A stretch of DNA of 64,000 nt. Source: Zavarzinella formosa DSM 19928 (GTDB lineage Bacteria > Planctomycetota > Planctomycetia > Gemmatales > Gemmataceae). Under the pieces are notes generated by a model that was not told where the DNA came from, did not search any database, and saw nothing but the letters and a program-made list of their open reading frames with translations. Made by a program: the position numbers and the translations under genes. Of this stretch, positions 61,301-64,000 are shown piece after piece (the stretch's first letter is position 1; the number at the start of each line of letters is the position of its first letter). The stretch covers positions 178,691 through 242,690 of the forward strand of contig NZ_JH636449.1 in NCBI RefSeq assembly GCF_000255705.1, in the 5' to 3' direction.

Positions 61301-61905
61301 TGACGGACGAAGTGCGGGCCAAAATCTTCGAGCCGTTTTTCACCACCAAGGGAGTGGGCAAGGGAACCGGGTTGGGACTGGCCACGGTGTACGGAATCAT
61401 CAAACAGTCCGGCGGGCATGTCGCCGTCTTCAGCGAAGTTGGTGTCGGAACCCGGTTCGAGTTGTTGTTCCCCGCCGCGCCCGACGCGGGGGCCGGCCAG
61501 GCCGAGACGGGGCCGGCCCCGCCGACCCGCGGCGTGGAAACGGTGTTGCTCGTGGAGGATGAGGACGCCGTGCGAAAGCTCTCCGCAACAGCCCTCGCTT
61601 TTCAGGGATACAAGGTCTTGGAAGCCGCGCGGGGGGCCGAGGCCATCCGGATCGCCGACCAGCACGCCGGGGTGATCCATTTGCTGGTGACGGATGTGGT
61701 GATGCCGGAGATGGGGGGCCGGGAACTGGCCGACACCCTGCGAACCAAACGGCCCGAATTGCGGGTGATGTACATCAGCGGATACACAAACGACGCCGTC
61801 GTCCGCCAGGGGGTGAGCGAGGCCACCGACGCATTCCTTCAAAAGCCGTTCACGCCGCTCACGCTGGCCCGGAAAGTGCGGGCCTTGCTTGACTCGGGCC
61901 GTTGA
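58357..61905 (+). CDS. Hybrid histidine kinase with a LOV domain (REC-GAF-PAS3-LOV-HK-REC)
   Basis: An 1182-residue cytosolic protein starting with GTG 58357. Domains: REC1 (5-125, Asp57), GAF (about 145-300), three PAS/PAC domains (about 310-690), a LOV-type PAS (about 695-800), HisKA (His823 in GGVAHDFNNLL), HATPase (about 930-1060; NLAVNARDAMP, VSDTGTGMT, GTGLGLATVYG) and REC2 (about 1085-1182, Asp1113). The LOV domain has GRNCRFLQG with photoactive Cys730, and Asn762, Asn772 and Gln792 at the flavin-contacting sites. LOV domains bind FMN and form a cysteinyl adduct in blue light, so this kinase should be light responsive. It has no membrane segment. Confidence 0.92.
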   Translation: MSDSSLRILVVEDNPADFRLVSHALRQAGIATPPSRVETEQDFLASLESPPDIILCDYSLPQFNAPRALKLLRDREPHLPFVIVSGSIGEDTAVEAMRMGATDYLLKDRLGRLGQAVRQAVEQHRLRQAEEQARAALADQAKAIAVRAAIATVVARTGDIRTILGDCCEALVRQVGVLFARVWTLNEAEQTLELQCSRGLYTHTDGPHARIPLGELKIGRIACSRQAALTNSVADDPEVSDRDWAKQEGVVGFAGYPLIVEDRLVGVLAMFSRSPIRREMFDHLAGVADLVAQLIERKRNEEALRAGELRYRELADAIPQIVWTATPDGALDHLNARSTQYTGLPLSELTGWNWGSVIHPDDLPQTVTGWMEIIQSGTPRMLEFRIRRADGEYRWHITRQVVSRGPDGKVVGWYGTSTDIHDQKVAEEALRASETRFRMLVDTLPHKMWITDANGMALYLNQRGLTQLRTTEEEIRGRGWLRFVHPDDKESVLEEWEASVRAGTPCRNEYRMQCPAGEYRWYLSQGVPLKGPDGRVDKWVGTWTDINEQKRAEELVRQSSELLHAVAESTTEAVFVKDREGRYLLFNPAAARFVGKPVGEVLGRTDDHIFEPASARSVMAKDRAIMESGIPNTSEEELTAAGITRTYLVTKAPHRNPAGEIIGLVGISRDVSDIKRAELELRLRDRAIQAVSQGILITDPNQPDNPIIYVSPSCERLTGYKSEEMLGRNCRFLQGRDTDRETVRAIRAAIDARRPVTTELLNYRKDGTPFWNNLAIAPVMDGDRLSHFIAVQTDVSDRRKMEDQFRQSQKMEAVGQLAGGVAHDFNNLLTIINGYSEILLDDPASDALRPTLLEIREAGERAAGLTAQLLAFSRKTIIEPKILDLNDVVDSIGKLLRRLIGEDIKFTTHLAARLHRIKADPGLVEQVIMNLAVNARDAMPGGGRLTIETKNTKLMAEELPNYPECLPGPYVRMAVSDTGTGMTDEVRAKIFEPFFTTKGVGKGTGLGLATVYGIIKQSGGHVAVFSEVGVGTRFELLFPAAPDAGAGQAETGPAPPTRGVETVLLVEDEDAVRKLSATALAFQGYKVLEAARGAEAIRIADQHAGVIHLLVTDVVMPEMGGRELADTLRTKRPELRVMYISGYTNDAVVRQGVSEATDAFLQKPFTPLTLARKVRALLDSGR

Positions 61906-62103
61906 AGAACGGCGGAAGGAAACTTCCCGCCCGCGCATTGACACCGGCTCCAAAGTCTGGCAAAATCGTCGTGGGTGTTGATTGCAAGGCTCTCCACCGA
62001 TTCGGCGCCAACAAACGGCCGGTATCGTTCCCTCCCTCTGCCGTTCCCGCCGCCCCGCCAGTATCCGCATTAGCATACCTTCGCCCGGCACAGGTCAGCC
62101 CGC

Positions 62104-63471
62104 ATGATTCCGCTTTGTTCGACCGATCCCGGTCCCCGGTTGGGCCGTCGGCAGTTTCTTCAAGCCGGCGGCGCCGGGGCGTTGTCCCTCTTCGTCGCGG
62201 ACTGGCTGCGGGCCGGAACCGCCTCCGCGACGCACGGGCGGGGCAAGGCCAAATCGGTCATCATGATTTACAATTGTGGCGCCCCCAGCCACACCGATCT
62301 TTGGGACATGAAGCCGGACGCCCCGGAGAACATTCGCGGGTTGTTCAAGCCGGTCGCCACCAATGTGCCGGGGATTCAAATCTCCGAACTGATGCCGCAC
62401 ATGACCCGCCATGCGGACAAGTTTTCGATCATCCGCTCGGTTCATCACGGCCACAGCAGCCACAACGGGGGCATGTATTGGTCGATTGTCGGCCGGCCGT
62501 ATGCGAAGGACAGCACCCTGATTAACCCGACGCGGGCCGACCTGCCGAGTTTCGGCACGCTGGTCGGCTGGCTGGCCCGCCGGGATGGTTACAACAGCCC
62601 GCTGCCGCCGTATGTCATCACCCCGGAACCCTCGTGTGATTCAACGGTGTACATCACCCCCGGCCAATATGGCGGCTGCCTCGGGGCAAAGCACGATCCG
62701 CTCGTGTTGAACACCGACCCGAACACCCCGAACTTCCGGTTGCCCAACGTCAGCCTCGACCCGGACATGACCCCTTCGCGGTTGGGCGAACGCCGGTCGT
62801 TGTTGGGCCGCCTTGATGGCCGATCCAAGAAAAAGACGGAGGCCGTCAACGCCGAACACGGCCTCAACCAAGACAATGCCTTTTCGATGATTACTTCGCC
62901 GCAAGTGCAAAAAGCGTTTGATCTCTCCCAAGAACCGGCAAAGGTCCGCGACCGTTACGGCCGGCACCGCTGGGGCCAGTCCCACTTGCTGGCCCGCCGG
63001 TTGGTCGAGTCCGGGGTGAAGTTTGTCAGCACGATGAACGGCCGAAGCATCATTTGGGACACGCACAAGGACAACTTCAATCGGATGAAAACAACGCTGG
63101 TGCCGCCGATGGAACTGGCGTTTTCCGCATTGCTGGAAGACTTGGAAGACCGGGGGATGCTGGACACCACGCTGGTGTTGTGGATGAGCGATTTCGGCCG
63201 GACGCCGATCATCAACGCCGAGGCGGGCCGCGATCACTGGTCACAGTGTTACTCCGTGGTGATAGCGGGCGGCGGCATTCGCGGCGGCCAGATCATCGGC
63301 GAATCGGACCGCACCGGGGCCGTGCCAAAATCACACCCCGTCTCCCCGGCCGACATTCACGCAACCGTGTTCGAGGCGCTGGGCTACGACCCGCAACAAA
63401 ACAGCTATCTGACGACCGAGGGCCGGCCATATCCGTTGTCCGAAGGAGAGGCAATCAAAGGGTTGTTGTGA
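62104..63471 (+). CDS. DUF1501 protein, Tat-exported, third copy
   Basis: A 455-residue protein with twin-arginine signal (LGRRQFLQAGGAGALS, residues 13-28). DUF1501 landmarks are MIYNCGAPSHTDLWDMKPDA (about 53-72), LVWMSDFGRTPIIN (seen as LVLWMSDFGRTPIIN, near 358) and AGRDHWSQCYSVVIAGGG. The usual DUF1549/1553 partner gene is not within the window; upstream is the light-kinase cassette, 198 bases away. Downstream, 230 bases away, begins a transposase gene. Confidence 0.9.
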   Translation: MIPLCSTDPGPRLGRRQFLQAGGAGALSLFVADWLRAGTASATHGRGKAKSVIMIYNCGAPSHTDLWDMKPDAPENIRGLFKPVATNVPGIQISELMPHMTRHADKFSIIRSVHHGHSSHNGGMYWSIVGRPYAKDSTLINPTRADLPSFGTLVGWLARRDGYNSPLPPYVITPEPSCDSTVYITPGQYGGCLGAKHDPLVLNTDPNTPNFRLPNVSLDPDMTPSRLGERRSLLGRLDGRSKKKTEAVNAEHGLNQDNAFSMITSPQVQKAFDLSQEPAKVRDRYGRHRWGQSHLLARRLVESGVKFVSTMNGRSIIWDTHKDNFNRMKTTLVPPMELAFSALLEDLEDRGMLDTTLVLWMSDFGRTPIINAEAGRDHWSQCYSVVIAGGGIRGGQIIGESDRTGAVPKSHPVSPADIHATVFEALGYDPQQNSYLTTEGRPYPLSEGEAIKGLL

Positions 63472-63631
63472 TTGAGAGCGGAGTTCTGCTTGGTGTGTCG
63501 ACCAATGTGGTCGAAACGAACTCGGCCATCGCCCGTCGGCAACGTGTTGAACAGGCGGAAATCGCGGTTCCCTCGCTGGCGCGTTTTGAAGTTGCGCTTT
63601 TTGCTGAGGAGAGTGGGCCGGGATAGAAAAA

Positions 63632-63697
63632 CGAGACTCCCCCGGCCGGATCGGTTGGGCCGTGAGGCCGGGTGATCACCAACCGGAAGGAGTCTCG
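63632..63697 (+). promoter_or_regulatory. Structured leader of the transposase gene, Shine-Dalgarno in a stem
   Basis: CGAGACTCC (63632-63640) pairs perfectly with GGAGTCTCG (63689-63697), which contains the GGAG Shine-Dalgarno just before the ATG at 63701. Inside, CCCGGCC (63641-63647) is complementary to GGCCGGG (63666-63672), and CGGTTGG (63652-63658) to CCAACCG (63679-63685). A transcript that reads in from outside would fold and hide the ribosome binding site, as known for some insertion sequences. Confidence 0.5.
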
Positions 63698-63700
63698 GTC

Positions 63701-64000
63701 ATGATTGTGCAAGAAGGACTCCCCGGAATCAAACAGTTTCTTCGTCCGGCCGGCCTGAGTCCCCGGGCGCTCGGCCTGGTGATTCGTTGCGTGGCGGCGT
63801 TTTGTTTGCATTGGGGGCGCATGAGCGCCTCGCAAGCCTCGGGGTCGGTGGCCTCGGAGCCGCGTCATCGCGCCCAGATCAGCCGGTTTCTCGGCCGCAA
63901 GGGCCTTCGCCAACGGCCGCCGCTGGCTCTGGTGCGGGACCGGATGCTGGCGTTGGAGCCGGCGGGGGGCCGCTTCGTGTTCATCATCGACCAGACGCTG
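63701..64000 (+). CDS. Transposase, N-terminal part (3' end outside window)
   Basis: The frame is open from ATG 63701 to the window edge (100 residues). AAGGAG lies 9 bases upstream. Sequence features are a helical N-terminus (GIKQFLRPAGLSPRALGLVI), a second helix around HWGRMSASQASG and the segment RFVFIIDQTL at the end, which resembles the first catalytic Asp of a DDE transposase (IDxT). This layout fits IS4/IS701-like elements that are abundant in planctomycetes. The family is a guess because the catalytic core lies outside the window. Confidence 0.7.
   Translation, partial: MIVQEGLPGIKQFLRPAGLSPRALGLVIRCVAAFCLHWGRMSASQASGSVASEPRHRAQISRFLGRKGLRQRPPLALVRDRMLALEPAGGRFVFIIDQTL

Larger units (their letters stand above)
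63632..64000 (+). mobile_element. Left part of an insertion sequence, boundary approximate
   Basis: The transposase start and its structured leader indicate an insertion sequence that continues past the window edge. The outer terminal inverted repeat cannot be fixed because the right end is not visible; the left boundary lies somewhere between the DUF1501 stop (63471) and about 63632. Confidence 0.45.

Noticed and set aside
58936..62091. Long open frame on the minus strand opposite the LOV kinase
   Set aside because: It lies completely inside a plus-strand gene with clear domains. Its translation has no recognisable motifs and is a by-product of GC-rich codon use.
63472..63675. Short Arg-rich frame between the DUF1501 gene and the transposase
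   Set aside because: Basic random-looking translation; probably part of the IS leader and flanking DNA.

Overview
The window looks like chromosomal DNA from a GC-rich planctomycete, probably of the Gemmata/Zavarzinella type. The markers are protein families that are typical of or largely confined to that phylum: three DUF1501 proteins, a DUF1549/DUF1553 cytochrome-like protein with bacterial Ig domains, a DUF1552 plus DUF1592-type pair, a TIGR03067-like protein, a zinc-ribbon/polylysine membrane protein and a CBM9-sorbosone dehydrogenase-cytochrome c fusion. No rRNA, tRNA or CRISPR array was recognised. Placement is inferred from protein families only.

Layout. 1-5.6 kb: the end of a TPR protein, then a tightly overlapping operon of an exported/membrane protein, a LolD-like ABC ATPase and an FtsX-like permease. 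5.6-13.5 kb: ThuA-like, TIGR03067-like, two membrane proteins, a Nif3-family protein, a histidine-phosphatase lipoprotein, a HEAT-repeat protein and a CBS-SpoIIE phosphatase. 13.5-15.7 kb: a conserved hypothetical and two hotdog-fold proteins. 16-20.6 kb: a flagellar hook cluster (small TPR-like protein, small alpha-helical protein, FliK, FlgD, FlgE). 20.7-25.3 kb: a GH63-like glycosidase and a phosphate transporter with its DUF47 partner. 25.5-33.1 kb: PPC-domain, DUF1549/1553 and two DUF1501 genes. 33.3-36.6 kb: EutB without an adjacent EutC, a GGCT-like protein and a four-repeat secreted protein. 36.9-44.4 kb: DUF2339/DUF3999 and DUF1552/DUF1592 pairs. 44.5-54 kb: small hypothetical proteins, an FAD oxidoreductase, a zinc-ribbon protein, a serine hydrolase and the CBM9-GSDH-cytochrome protein. 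54.1-61.9 kb: a three-gene signalling cassette. 61.9-64 kb: a DUF1501 gene and the start of an insertion sequence.

The most interesting biology is in the signalling cassette. A membrane kinase with seven PAS domains overlaps an Rcp1-like single-domain response regulator, and five bases later comes a hybrid kinase (REC-GAF-PAS3-LOV-HisKA-HATPase-REC). Its fourth PAS domain carries the full LOV signature, including the photoactive cysteine and flavin-contacting Asn/Asn/Gln residues, which predicts blue-light sensing. The non-coding DNA also holds unusual structure: a 66-bp-arm palindrome that runs exactly from the stop codon of one gene to the stop codon of the convergent gene, a related palindrome 10 kb away next to the pit stop codon, and several perfect bidirectional terminator palindromes.
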